Shown: positions 11,272 through 22,846, counted from the stretch's first letter. The stretch is DNA of 64,000 nucleotides from Serratia quinivorans (GCA_900457075.1 UGYN01000002.1:1798001-1862000), one strand, 5' to 3'. The notes: generated by a model from the letters alone, not told the origin. Translations and numbers: made by a program.

Positions 11272-11565
11272 ATGAATCTGAATAATAAACAAAAACAGCA
11301 CCTGAAAGGCCTGGCGCATCCGTTAAAACCGGTTGTCATGCTGGGTAATAACGGTCTCACCGAAGGGGTGCTGGCTGAAATTGAACAGGCTCTGGAGCAT
11401 CATGAGCTGATCAAGGTAAAAATCGCTGCTGAAGATCGCGAAACCAAAACCCTGATCGCCGACGCTATCGTGCGTGAAACGGGTGCCTGCAACGTGCAAG
11501 TCATCGGCAGTACGCTTATTCTTTACCGCCCTTCTAAAGAGCGCAAGATCAGTCTACCGCGTTAA
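11272..11565 (+). CDS. yhbY: Ribosome assembly RNA-binding protein YhbY
   Basis: YhbY is a single CRS1-YhbY (CRM) domain protein of 97 residues that binds pre-50S particles and acts in ribosome assembly. The GxxG-type RNA-binding loop is in VVMLGNNGLTEGVLAEIEQ. The protein is nearly colinear with its E. coli homologue and ends RPSKERKISLPR. It diverges from rlmE and is followed by a strong terminator, so it is monocistronic. Confidence 0.94.
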   Translation: MNLNNKQKQHLKGLAHPLKPVVMLGNNGLTEGVLAEIEQALEHHELIKVKIAAEDRETKTLIADAIVRETGACNVQVIGSTLILYRPSKERKISLPR

Positions 11566-11610
11566 TAAGCATTGGGTTAACGAAAAGGTGCCATGCACCT
11601 GATTCAGATA

Positions 11611-11634
11611 AAAGGCCGCGTGCGGCCTTTTTCC
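11611..11634 (+). terminator. Terminator after yhbY
   Basis: AAAGGCCGC (11611-11619) pairs with GCGGCCTTT (11622-11630) and is followed by a T-rich tract. A second small hairpin GGTGC/GCACC precedes it at 11587-11599. Confidence 0.85.
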
Positions 11635-11679
11635 TTTCTTTACAAAACCCTGGCGATTTTCTGAACGAATGCAGAGCGA

Positions 11680-12156
11680 TCAGAGATAATCAACCTTCAA
11701 GATCTCATAATCGACATCGCCACCCGGGGTTTTTATCACTACCACGTCATCCACTTCTTTACCGATCAAACCACGCGCCATCGGTGAATTGACCGAAATC
11801 AGATTTTTCTTGAAATCGGCCTCATCGTCGCCAACGATGCGGTAGGTCACTTCTTCTTCGCTATCGAGGTTCATCACCGATACGGTGGAGCCAAAAATCA
11901 CGCGGCCATTGTTGGGCATCTTGGTGATATCGATCACCTGCGCGTTGGACAACTTGGCTTCAATTTCCTGGATACGCCCTTCGCAGAAACCCTGCTGCTC
12001 ACGAGCGGCGTGATACTCTGCGTTTTCTTTCAAATCGCCGTGTTCACGGGCGTCAGCGATATCCGCAATGATTTTCGGACGGCGCACGCCTTTTAAATAT
12101 TCGAGTTCTTCGCGCAGTTTTTCAGCGCCAAACAAGGTCATCGGAATCTGTTTCAT
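11680..12156 (-). CDS. greA: Transcription elongation factor GreA
   Basis: GreA enters the secondary channel of RNA polymerase and stimulates cleavage of backtracked RNA. The 158-residue protein has the N-terminal coiled coil (about 1-75), with the catalytic acidic tip residues Asp41 and Glu44 in [10 protein letters not shown], and the C-terminal FKBP-like domain ending [13 protein letters not shown]. It is convergent with yhbY and divergent from dacB. A 256-base leader region separates it from dacB and contains an attenuator-like hairpin. Confidence 0.97.
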   Translation of the reverse strand: MKQIPMTLFGAEKLREELEYLKGVRRPKIIADIADAREHGDLKENAEYHAAREQQGFCEGRIQEIEAKLSNAQVIDITKMPNNGRVIFGSTVSVMNLDSEEEVTYRIVGDDEADFKKNLISVNSPMARGLIGKEVDDVVVIKTPGGDVDYEILKVDYL

Positions 12157-12250
12157 AAGCTAAATACCTCTAAATCCTTCCTGTTCAAATAACCGTCATC
12201 CTGACGTGTTCGAATGAAAAAACGGTGGCTACATGCCCCCCGCCTCCAGG

Positions 12251-12295
12251 CGACAAACAAAAGAAGCCTGACTCGGAACAGTTGCCCAAGTCAGG
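12251..12295 (-). terminator. Attenuator in the greA leader (GraL-type RNA 3' end)
   Basis: CCTGACT (12267-12273) pairs with AGTCAGG (12289-12295). On the minus strand the stem is followed by CUUCUUUUGUUUGUC, a U-rich tract typical of an intrinsic terminator. It lies 95 bases or more ahead of the greA start. In E. coli early termination in the greA leader yields the small RNA GraL. I infer the same here from position and shape. Confidence 0.5.
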
Positions 12296-12412
12296 ATCGA
12301 TTTTGCATTTTGATACGCATTTTAGCTTAGAGTTCCTTGAGGGTCATCGTTTACTTTTTCCCTGAATGCACCGTAGTATGACGGCACGTTATCCAGCTGT
12401 TATCCCGAGATT

Positions 12413-13846
12413 ATGCGTTTTTCACGAATTGTCAGTGCATTGGCTTGCGCATTTGTTCTAAATGCGAATGCGGCCCCGGTTGAAGATTACACACAATATT
12501 TGCCTGATGGGGCCAACCTTGCCCTGGTAGTTCAGAAGATCGGCGCAGACGCACCGACCATCGATTATCACTCTCAGCAAATGGCGTTGCCGGCCAGTAC
12601 CCAGAAAGTGCTGACCGCGCTGGCTGCATTATTGCAGCTCGGCCCCGACTATCGCTTCACCACCACGCTGGAAAGCCAGGGTGATATCAGTGACGGCGTG
12701 CTGCGCGGCAACCTGATTGCCCGCTTCAGCGGCGATCCGACCTTTAAGCGCCAAAGCCTGCGTAACATGGTGGCGATCCTGAAAAAGCAGGGTGTCCGCC
12801 AGATCACCGGCGATGTGCTGGTCGATACTTCGGTATTCGCCAGCCATGACAAAGCCCCCGGCTGGCCGTGGAACGACCTGACCCAGTGCTTCAGCGCACC
12901 GCCGGCGGCGGCTATAGTCGATCGCAACTGTTTCTCTGTGTCGTTGTACAGCGCGCCGAATCCGGGCGATATGGCCTTTATTCGCGTGGCCTCGTATTAC
13001 CCGGTCAATATGTTCAGCCAGGTACGTACGCTGGCAAAAGGCTCCGCAGATGCCCAATATTGTGAGCTGGATGTGGTGCCGGGCGAGTTGAATCGCTTTA
13101 CCCTGACCGGCTGTCTGACCCAACGCAGCGATCCGCTGCCGCTGGCCTTCGCCATTCAGGATGGTGCCAGCTATGCCGGGGCTATTTTGAAAGATGAGCT
13201 GACGCAGGCCGGCATTCAGATCGACGGCCACCTGAAGCGTCAGACCCAACCTGGCCTGAAGGGAACGGTGATCGCACAGGCTCAATCGGCGCCTCTGCAC
13301 GAGTTGCTGAAGATCATGCTGAAGAAATCGGACAACATGATTGCCGATACCGTATTCCGCACTATCGGCCATGAACGTTTTGGCGTGCCGGGCACCTGGC
13401 GTGCCGGTGCCGATGCCGTGCGTCAGGTACTTCGTCAGAAAGCCGGTGTCGATTTGGGCAACAGCATCGTGGTGGACGGCTCAGGCCTGTCACGCCATAA
13501 CCTGCTGGCCCCGGCAACCATGATGCAGGCGTTGCAGTACATCGCGCAGCATGACAGTGAGCTGAACTTTATTTCAATGCTGCCGCTGTCTGGCTATGAC
13601 GGCACCTTACGTTACCGTGGCGGCCTGCATGAAGCCGGTGTCGACGGGAAGGTTTCCGCTAAAACCGGGGCATTGCAAGGCGTGTACAACCTGGCCGGGT
13701 TTATCACCACCGCCAGCGGCCAGCGTTTTGCATTCGTACAGTATCTGTCGGGCTATGCCGTGCCGCCGGAAGATCAAAAACAGCGCCGCGCTCCACTGGT
13801 GCGTTTCGAAAGCCGTCTGTACCGGGATATTTATCAGAATAACTGA
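12413..13846 (+). CDS. dacB: D-alanyl-D-alanine carboxypeptidase/endopeptidase PBP4
   Basis: PBP4 is a periplasmic low-molecular-weight penicillin-binding protein that trims pentapeptides and cleaves D-Ala-mDAP cross-links. The 477-residue precursor starts with a signal peptide cut after about residue 20 (LNANA). It carries the three active-site motifs: SxxK as STQK at 62-65, SxN in KKSDNMIAD, and KTG in SAKTGALQG. The large insert between the first two motifs is normal for class C PBPs. It is followed after 8 bases by pmrA; in E. coli dacB is monocistronic next to obgE. Confidence 0.96.
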   Translation: MRFSRIVSALACAFVLNANAAPVEDYTQYLPDGANLALVVQKIGADAPTIDYHSQQMALPASTQKVLTALAALLQLGPDYRFTTTLESQGDISDGVLRGNLIARFSGDPTFKRQSLRNMVAILKKQGVRQITGDVLVDTSVFASHDKAPGWPWNDLTQCFSAPPAAAIVDRNCFSVSLYSAPNPGDMAFIRVASYYPVNMFSQVRTLAKGSADAQYCELDVVPGELNRFTLTGCLTQRSDPLPLAFAIQDGASYAGAILKDELTQAGIQIDGHLKRQTQPGLKGTVIAQAQSAPLHELLKIMLKKSDNMIADTVFRTIGHERFGVPGTWRAGADAVRQVLRQKAGVDLGNSIVVDGSGLSRHNLLAPATMMQALQYIAQHDSELNFISMLPLSGYDGTLRYRGGLHEAGVDGKVSAKTGALQGVYNLAGFITTASGQRFAFVQYLSGYAVPPEDQKQRRAPLVRFESRLYRDIYQNN

Positions 13847-13854
13847 GGGTTACG

Positions 13855-14517
13855 ATGAAACTGCTGATTGTTGAAGACGATGAGCTGCTGCAGCAAGGCC
13901 TGGCCCTGGCATTAGCTGGCGAGGGCTATGCCTGCGACTGCGCGGCTACGGCCGCGGAGGCCAATGCTCTGCTCCTTACCAGTCAGTACAGCATGATTAT
14001 CCTCGATCTGGGCCTGCCTGACATGGACGGCGCCAGCCTGCTTCGGCAGTGGCGCCGTCAGCAAGTCGAGCTGCCGGTGCTGATCCTGACCGCTCGCGAT
14101 GCGCTTGAAGACCGTGTTGATGGGCTGGATGCCGGCGCCGACGATTATCTGGTGAAACCCTTCGCGTTGGTTGAACTGCAGGCGCGCGTGCGGGCGCTGA
14201 TCCGTCGCTATCAGGGTCACAGTGACAACCTCATGCAGCTCGATGACCTCCAACTCAATCTCTCCAGTCAGCAGGTTTATGTTCAGCAACAGCCGGTGGA
14301 AGTCACCCCGAAAGAGTTCGCCATCCTGTCACGTCTGATGATGCGCGCCGGGCAAACGGTCAATCGTGAACTGCTGCAGCAGGATCTCTATACCTGGCAG
14401 GACGATTTGGGCTCCAACACGCTGGAAGTACATATCCATAATCTGCGCCGCAAATTGGGTAAAGATCGCATCCGCACCGTTCGCGGTATCGGCTATCGTC
14501 TGGAATCCTCATCATGA
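13855..14517 (+). CDS. pmrA: Response regulator PmrA/BasR
   Basis: An OmpR-family regulator of 220 residues. The receiver domain has Asp51 as phosphoacceptor (ILDLGLPD), and the winged-helix output domain contains NTLEVHIHNLRRKLG. Whole-length similarity is closest to BasR/PmrA (for example VLILTARD and GADDYLVKPFALVEL), which controls lipid A modification with aminoarabinose and phosphoethanolamine in response to Fe3+, Al3+ and low pH. It lies between dacB and the partner kinase, overlapping pmrB by 4 bases (ATGA). E. coli instead has basRS next to eptA. Confidence 0.88.
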   Translation: MKLLIVEDDELLQQGLALALAGEGYACDCAATAAEANALLLTSQYSMIILDLGLPDMDGASLLRQWRRQQVELPVLILTARDALEDRVDGLDAGADDYLVKPFALVELQARVRALIRRYQGHSDNLMQLDDLQLNLSSQQVYVQQQPVEVTPKEFAILSRLMMRAGQTVNRELLQQDLYTWQDDLGSNTLEVHIHNLRRKLGKDRIRTVRGIGYRLESSS

Positions 14518-15575
14518 TCAGCATGCGCCGTCGTCTGTTGTTGATGCTGGCGCTGATCCTTTTGGTCACCCAGCTTATCAGTGCCTTTTGGTTGTGGCAT
14601 GAAAGCCAGGAGCAAATCAGCTTCCTGGTGGATGAAACCCTGTCGGCCAAGGTTCGCACCGAGCGTGTCGATACGGAAATCGCCGAAGCAATAGCCTCAC
14701 TGCTCGCCCCTTCACTGATCATGATGGTCGTGACTTTGCTCGCCTCATTTTGGGCTATCAGCTGGATTATCCGCCCGCTCAATCAGTTGCAACAACGGCT
14801 GGAAAAGCGTTCTGCCGATAACCTGACGCCGCTGCCGCTCAACAGCGACAGCCTCGAAATAATGTCGGTCACCACTACGCTCAACCAATTGTTCTCGCGG
14901 CTGGATAACACCATCCAGCAGGAACGGCTGTTTACTGCCGACGCCGCCCATGAGCTACGCACGCCTCTGGCGGGCATCCGCCTGCATCTGGAGTTAATGG
15001 AAAAACAGGGGGTCCCGCAAAGTGGGCCACTGATTAAGCGTATTGACCAACTGATGCACACCGTCGAACAATTGCTGATGCTTGCACGCGCCGGTCAAGA
15101 TTTTGCCAGTGGCCATTATCAACGCTTCGATTGGGTGAGCGATGTGATCCAACCGCTGCGGGAAGAACTCGAGGAGTTGGCCACACAACGAGGGCAAAGT
15201 TTGCAATGGCAGCTTCCGTCCACCGCCCCGGTGCATGGTGACCCGGTACTGTTACGTCTGCTGCTGCGTAACCTGGTGGAGAATGCCCATCGTTATAGCC
15301 CTGAGGGCAGCAGGATCCAGGTACAACTTTCTGCGCAGGAACGCGGTTACCGGCTACAGGTGATCGATGAAGGTCCGGGCGTCAAAGAGAAAATAGCGGG
15401 TGAACTCACGCAGGCCTTCCGCCGTATGGATCAACGCTATGGCGGCAGTGGGTTGGGATTGAATATCGTAACTCGTATTGTGCAGCTGCATCAGGGGCGT
15501 TTAACACTGGAAAACCGCCAGGACACCAGCGGGCTCGATGCACGATGCTGGCTCCCGGAAAACGTCCTGAAATAA
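14514..15575 (+). CDS. pmrB: Sensor histidine kinase PmrB/BasS
   Basis: The inner-membrane sensor partner of PmrA, 353 residues. It has TM1 (about 8-28), a short periplasmic loop of about 30 residues, TM2 (about 65-85) and a HAMP segment. The dimerisation helix carries His146 in AAHELRTPLAG, followed by the catalytic HATPase domain (NLVENAHRYSPEG, DEGPG, GGSGLGLNIV). The loop holds two ExxE sequences (ESQE at 30-33 and EIAE at 55-58), the iron-binding type of motif described for Salmonella PmrB. Coupled to pmrA by the ATGA overlap. Confidence 0.88.
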   Translation: MISMRRRLLLMLALILLVTQLISAFWLWHESQEQISFLVDETLSAKVRTERVDTEIAEAIASLLAPSLIMMVVTLLASFWAISWIIRPLNQLQQRLEKRSADNLTPLPLNSDSLEIMSVTTTLNQLFSRLDNTIQQERLFTADAAHELRTPLAGIRLHLELMEKQGVPQSGPLIKRIDQLMHTVEQLLMLARAGQDFASGHYQRFDWVSDVIQPLREELEELATQRGQSLQWQLPSTAPVHGDPVLLRLLLRNLVENAHRYSPEGSRIQVQLSAQERGYRLQVIDEGPGVKEKIAGELTQAFRRMDQRYGGSGLGLNIVTRIVQLHQGRLTLENRQDTSGLDARCWLPENVLK

Positions 15576-15602
15576 AAAAAGGGCCCAGTGTTAACTGAGC
15601 CC
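15573..15602 (-). terminator. Terminator after obgE, convergent with pmrB
   Basis: GGGCCCAGT (15581-15589) pairs with ACTGAGCCC (15594-15602) with one mismatch. The A run 15574-15580 makes a U7 tract on the minus strand. It lies between the pmrB and obgE stops and may serve both. Confidence 0.75.
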
Positions 15603-15616
15603 CTCTCTTCACAAGA

Positions 15617-16789
<1,173 letters not shown>

Positions 16790-16805
16790 TTACCGTCTCC
16801 GTAAA

Positions 16806-17777
16806 TCATTCACCGGGCTGCTTCAAAGGAGCAACCAGGCGGGGTTCTGCCCGTCGCGGCCACCAACGGTGACCAATTGCGGAAAACATGGCGCCCGCTA
16901 CCACTACGAAAGCACCGACATAGCCGACGACATTTAAGGTCGGGGCGGCGAATACGTGTGGCCAGGCCAGCGCCAATAAATCTGAAAAAAGCAGGGTAAA
17001 CAGCGGTGTCAGCGTAACTAACGCACTCACCTGTGCCGCCTGCCAGCGCGCCATTGCTTCAGCCAGCGCACCATAACCAATCAACGTGTTGGCACCACAG
17101 AACAGCAAACAGGCTAATTGCCAGCCGCTGAGCTGGAAAATCCCCTCCGGCCTGGCCAGAGGAAATAACGCCACTGCACATAAAGTGTACAACATTACCA
17201 GAATTTGCGGCGAGGCTAATCGACGCAGCAACACTTTCTGCGCAACGCCATAAGTGACCCAGACCATTGCCGCACACACACCCAGCAGCACCCCAAGGGT
17301 GTAATCTGTCAGGCGGGTGAAAATCTCAATCAGGCTGACGTTGAAAAACAACAGCAACCCGCAGATCAGCATCAGCGCGCCAATCACCTGAGTGATGCGC
17401 ATCCGCTCTTTTAAAATCAGCACGCTGGCAAACATCATGCCGACCGGCGATAACTGGCCGATCACCTGTGATGCTGTCGGGCTGAGATACTGCAGCGAAG
17501 AGCTGAAGAAAATAAAATTCCCCAGCAGGCCTGCGGTGGCGATGGCCAGAATCAACAACCAGCGCGGTTGACGGAACAGGGTCACCGGCGGCAACTTGCC
17601 GCGCACGGCCAAAATAAGCCCCAACCCAAGTGCAGCCATGGTAAATCGATACCAAACGATGGTAAACGGATCCATCACTACCAGCACTTCTTTCATCGCA
17701 ATCGGCAATGCGCCCCAGCAAACTGCCGTAGTCACCGCCAGAGAAATGCCAATTCCGACCTGCTGTTTTGTTTCCAT
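16806..17777 (-). CDS. yhbE: DMT/EamA-family inner-membrane transporter YhbE
   Basis: A 323-residue membrane protein with two EamA repeats and about ten predicted hydrophobic helices, closely matching YhbE throughout (for example SPTASQVIGQLSPVGMM). The substrate is not known. ATG 17777 (METKQQVGIG) fits the family start; a further in-frame codon upstream would add 11 residues overlapping the rpmA terminator region. It lies between rpmA and obgE as in E. coli, behind a strong terminator, so most obgE transcription may start at or after this gene (inference). Confidence 0.92.
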   Translation of the reverse strand: METKQQVGIGISLAVTTAVCWGALPIAMKEVLVVMDPFTIVWYRFTMAALGLGLILAVRGKLPPVTLFRQPRWLLILAIATAGLLGNFIFFSSSLQYLSPTASQVIGQLSPVGMMFASVLILKERMRITQVIGALMLICGLLLFFNVSLIEIFTRLTDYTLGVLLGVCAAMVWVTYGVAQKVLLRRLASPQILVMLYTLCAVALFPLARPEGIFQLSGWQLACLLFCGANTLIGYGALAEAMARWQAAQVSALVTLTPLFTLLFSDLLALAWPHVFAAPTLNVVGYVGAFVVVAGAMFSAIGHRWWPRRAEPRLVAPLKQPGE

Positions 17778-17827
17778 CTTACCTTTGCCAGCGCTGACGG
17801 GCCGATGCATAAGCAGCCCATAAATGT

Positions 17828-17856
17828 AAAAAGCCCCGCAACGAATTGCGGGGCTT
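17828..17856 (-). terminator. Terminator after rpmA
   Basis: AAGCCCCGCAA (17831-17841) pairs with TTGCGGGGCTT (17846-17856) around a 4-base loop. The A run at 17828-17832 gives a U tract on the minus strand. Confidence 0.88.
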
Positions 17857-17882
17857 ACATCTATTTAGTAAGGCTCGAAAAA

Positions 17883-18152
<270 letters not shown>

Positions 18153-18157
18153 CTAAC

Positions 18158-18469
18158 TTAAGCGCTGATGCCGGTGATTTTAACGTCAGTGAACCACTGA
18201 CGGTGGCCCTGCTGCTTACGATGGTGCTTACGACGACGAAACTTAACGATCTTAATTTTCTCGCCACGACCGTGAGCAACGACTTCAGCTTTGATCTTAC
18301 CGCCATCGACGTAAGGAACGCCGATTTTGATATCTTCGCCATTAGCGATCATCAGAATCTGGTCAAACTCAACTGCTTCACCAGTTGCGATGTCCAGCTT
18401 TTCCAAGCGAATGGTTTGACCTTCGCTTACTCGGTGTTGTTTACCACCACTTTGGAAAACCGCGTACAT
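18158..18469 (-). CDS. rplU: 50S ribosomal protein L21
   Basis: L21 binds 23S rRNA with L20. The 103-residue protein starts [14 protein letters not shown] and ends with the basic segment around [18 protein letters not shown] and [13 protein letters not shown] 18469 is the family start; the frame extends upstream without homology. It heads the rplU-rpmA operon and diverges from ispB across a 269-base gap that must hold both promoters. Confidence 0.98.
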   Translation of the reverse strand: MYAVFQSGGKQHRVSEGQTIRLEKLDIATGEAVEFDQILMIANGEDIKIGVPYVDGGKIKAEVVAHGRGEKIKIVKFRRRKHHRKQQGHRQWFTDVKITGISA

Positions 18470-18738
18470 ATAAAACTCCGCTTTCCGCGTGCCCAACTGT
18501 TCAGTACAGAGCGCGCTATAAATATTCACAATAGGGCGCGAATTCTACGCAATAATCCAGCGTATGACAAGAGCAGAATAAGACCAGAAGCAGAAAAAAG
18601 AAGAAAAAAAGCACAGTTTCTTTCATGGCGTTTATCTGGGCCGTTTTTCAAGTACAATCAGAGGGACAGTTACCGCCATGTACCGATGTGAGCAGCGATC
18701 TCAACGCGGTGAAGAGAAACACAGCTGAAAAAAATACA

Positions 18739-19710
18739 ATGAACCTAGAGCAAATTACCGAGTTAACCGCGCAAGATATGGCGGCCGTGAACGCAACAAT
18801 TCTCGAACAGCTGAATTCCGATGTCACGCTCATCAATCAGCTTGGCTATTACATTATCAGTGGTGGCGGTAAACGCATCCGCCCGATGATCGCCGTTCTG
18901 GCGGCGCGGGCTTTGCATTATCAGGGTGATAAACACATTACCGTTGCCGCGCTGATCGAATTCATTCACACCGCAACTCTACTGCATGATGACGTAGTGG
19001 ATGAATCAGATATGCGCCGCGGCAAGGCCACCGCCAATGCCGCCTTCGGCAATGCCGCCAGCGTCCTGGTCGGCGACTTCATCTATACGCGTGCTTTCCA
19101 GATGATGACCAGTCTGGAATCGCTGCGCGTGCTGGCACTGATGTCTGAGGCGGTCAACGTGATTGCCGAAGGTGAAGTTCTGCAGTTAATGAACGTCAAC
19201 GATCCTGACATTACCGAAGAAAGCTACATGCGGGTGATCTACAGCAAAACCGCACGTCTGTTTGAAGCGGCGGCGCAATCTTCGGCGATCCTGTCAGACG
19301 CAAGCGTTGCTGAAGAAAAAGCACTGCAGGATTACGGTCGCTATCTCGGCACCGCTTTCCAGTTGATCGACGATCTGCTCGATTACAGTGCCGACGGCAG
19401 TACACTGGGTAAAAATACCGGTGACGATCTCAATGAAGGGAAGCCGACATTGCCGCTACTGCACGCCATGCATAACAGCGAAGGCGAGCAGAAAGCCATG
19501 ATCCGCGGGGCGATCGAACAGGGTAACGGCCGTCATTTGCTGGAACCGGTGTTGCAAGCCATGCAGCAATGCGGCTCACTGGAGTATACCCGCCAACGGG
19601 CTGAGGAAGAGGCTGACAAGGCCATTGCCGCCTTGCAGGTTCTACCCGAATCGCCACATCGCTCCGCGCTGGAAGGATTAGCGCACCTTGCGGTCCAACG
19701 CGATTTTTAA
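18739..19710 (+). CDS. ispB: Octaprenyl diphosphate synthase
   Basis: IspB extends farnesyl diphosphate with isopentenyl diphosphate to make the C40 side chain of ubiquinone and menaquinone. The 323-residue protein has both aspartate-rich motifs, DDVVD at 84-88 and DDLLD at 211-215, and GGGKRIRP near the N terminus. ATG 18739 (MNLEQITELT) gives the E. coli length; the open frame upstream lacks homology. It diverges from rplU and is followed by a hairpin terminator and then the Mu-like regulator pair. Confidence 0.97.
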   Translation: MNLEQITELTAQDMAAVNATILEQLNSDVTLINQLGYYIISGGGKRIRPMIAVLAARALHYQGDKHITVAALIEFIHTATLLHDDVVDESDMRRGKATANAAFGNAASVLVGDFIYTRAFQMMTSLESLRVLALMSEAVNVIAEGEVLQLMNVNDPDITEESYMRVIYSKTARLFEAAAQSSAILSDASVAEEKALQDYGRYLGTAFQLIDDLLDYSADGSTLGKNTGDDLNEGKPTLPLLHAMHNSEGEQKAMIRGAIEQGNGRHLLEPVLQAMQQCGSLEYTRQRAEEEADKAIAALQVLPESPHRSALEGLAHLAVQRDF

Positions 19711-19738
19711 GAAACTATAAGAATATTATTGTTTCCAC

Positions 19739-19757
19739 AGACCCGCACTGCGGGTCT
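19739..19757 (+). terminator. Hairpin after ispB
   Basis: AGACCCGC (19739-19746) pairs with GCGGGTCT (19750-19757) around a 3-base loop. It lies between the convergent ends of ispB and the Mu c-like gene. The T tract after the stem is weak in both directions, so terminator function is likely but not certain. Confidence 0.55.
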
Positions 19758-19759
19758 GA

Positions 19760-20116
19760 TCATTTATCTGCTGAAATACGTGCCAGCAAGCTACCGATCC
19801 CTTCTCGTACCAAGAACGCCAATACCTTCTCACGTTCGCACTCTGTCAGGTGATAGTAGTACTCAATCCACACGACTAGCGGATCTTTGCGTTCAACCTG
19901 ATAGCTGGCAGGCTCTTCTTTCAACACCAGCAAATTGCGCGTTCCCGCAGGCAGGCTGTCAATATGGTATTCCAGCGCTTTCCCCTGCACGCCCTTGCGC
20001 CGACGGCTGTTCCAGCCTTCCCGACGTGCCATCAAATTTATTCCCTGTGGTGAGGAAGGTAATCCTGCCACGCCTGTCAGTTCCTTGGCGGCAAACCACT
20101 CTTTTTTCATAGCCAT
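19760..20116 (-). CDS. Mu c-repressor/transposase-type DNA-binding protein
   Basis: A 118-residue protein resembling the HTH_Tnp_Mu_1 domain shared by phage Mu repressor c and the N terminus of Mu transposase. Residues about 4-60 show the family pattern W-x-x-x-K-E, L-x-x-x-x-G-(I/V), GW-x-x-R, R-x-GV-x-GKA-x-EY, SLP. The C-terminal part (ECEREKVLAFLVREG) recalls the helical C-terminal region of Mu c rather than a transposase, and there is no catalytic DDE domain. It is divergent from the Ner-like sfsB, exactly as c is from ner in Mu. Start may be ATG 20116 or ATG 20110. The target is unknown; autoregulation of the pair is an inference. Confidence 0.7.
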   Translation of the reverse strand: MAMKKEWFAAKELTGVAGLPSSPQGINLMARREGWNSRRRKGVQGKALEYHIDSLPAGTRNLLVLKEEPASYQVERKDPLVVWIEYYYHLTECEREKVLAFLVREGIGSLLARISADK

Positions 20117-20152
20117 GTTCTCTGGGCAAAGTCGGCAAATATCTTTTTTTGG

Positions 20153-20261
20153 GAAATTTATGGGATGTTTTTTAAGAAATTTAGTGGTATCCTAGTTTCC
20201 GTATAAGCGCTTCATGTTGTTCAAAAGATTAATCTTGACCTGTTAGTTATACCACTAACAG
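20153..20261. promoter_or_regulatory. Operator-like repeats between the Mu c-like gene and sfsB
   Basis: The 176-base divergent spacer holds several repeats. TAGTGGTAT (20182-20190) recurs inverted as ATACCACTA (20249-20257). CTGTTAG (20240-20246) and CTAACAG (20255-20261) form a perfect 7-base inverted repeat with an 8-base centre. GAAATTTA occurs twice (20153-20160 and 20176-20183), 23 bases apart. These fit binding sites for the two encoded DNA-binding proteins, but no site is proven. Confidence 0.45.
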
Positions 20262-20292
20262 AACTTTCGCTAATCAAAAAAGGAATGCAAAC

Positions 20293-20553
20293 ATGAACTC
20301 AAGGAACAAGGACTGGCATCCGGCGGATATCATTGCGGCTCTACGTAAGAAGGGGACAACACTGGCGGCGGTTTCGCGCAAGGCGGGGCTTAGCTCATCA
20401 ACACTGGCAAACGCGCTGTCGCGCCCCTGGCCAAAAGGGGAATGGTTAATTGCTGAAGCACTTAACATCCATCCTGCAGAGATTTGGCCAAGCCGCTATT
20501 TCGACCCACATACCCATCACCTGCTGGATCGAAAAGCCCGCATCCGCACATAG
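20293..20553 (+). CDS. sfsB: Ner-like DNA-binding transcriptional regulator SfsB/Nlp
   Basis: An 86-residue helix-turn-helix protein of the phage Mu Ner family, closely matching E. coli SfsB (Nlp). Shared segments include DWHPADIIA-LRKKGT, the recognition region LSSSTLANALSRPWPKGE, and IWPSRYxDPxTH. Multicopy nlp/sfsB is known in E. coli to restore maltose use in crp mutants; its native role is unclear. It is preceded by AGGA 8 bases before ATG 20293. In E. coli sfsB also follows ispB, but there murA comes next; here mdh does. Confidence 0.9.
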   Translation: MNSRNKDWHPADIIAALRKKGTTLAAVSRKAGLSSSTLANALSRPWPKGEWLIAEALNIHPAEIWPSRYFDPHTHHLLDRKARIRT

Positions 20554-20563
20554 CTACAGGCAT

Positions 20564-20592
20564 AAAAAAACCGCCGGTACGCTGTCCGGCGG
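20564..20592 (-). terminator. Terminator after mdh
   Basis: CCGCCGG (20571-20577) pairs with CCGGCGG (20586-20592). The A7 run 20564-20570 supplies the U tract on the minus strand. It lies between the convergent sfsB and mdh. Confidence 0.85.
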
Positions 20593-20621
20593 CCTATGCA
20601 TACTCATGCACCACTGAATGA

Positions 20622-22497
<1,876 letters not shown>

Positions 22498-22503
22498 TGT
22501 AGT

Positions 22504-22550
22504 GCGCTAACAAAATGCGGCTAACCGTCGCGTTTTGTTAGCGCTTCTTT
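22504..22550 (+). terminator. Terminator after argR
   Basis: A 16-base stem: 22504-22519 (GCGCTAACAAAATGCG) pairs with 22529-22544, with one T-G pair, followed by TTCTTT. It begins 7 bases past the argR stop. Confidence 0.88.
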
Positions 22551-22846
22551 AACCCTATCCTTACCTTTCCCTCATTCCTTGCCACGTTTAAAACCAGATT
22601 CCTGTCGCGCTGCAGCACATTTCAATGACATTGGTACGTAACTAGTGATAGCTGCTGTGATCTTCCGCACTTTTGGTCAAAAGCACTTACCTTATTGAAA
22701 TTACATAAATTTAACATTGAAAGATCGTTTTATAAGCGTTTTTTATTCCATATAGTTATTAAAAATAAGCAACACCATAATAAAGTTTCACAAGAAACTG
22801 TTAGCTAACTATTAATTTTTCGCGTTACTAGATGTATACTCATTTC

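Noticed and set aside
12629..13372. A 247-codon minus-strand open frame opposite dacB
   Set aside because: dacB carries all catalytic motifs in the plus frame; the antisense frame has no recognisable domain.
19760..20553. A Mu-like prophage end
   Set aside because: Only the two regulators are present; no transposase catalytic domain, no Mu B, no attachment-end repeats, and ordinary chromosomal genes flank the pair.
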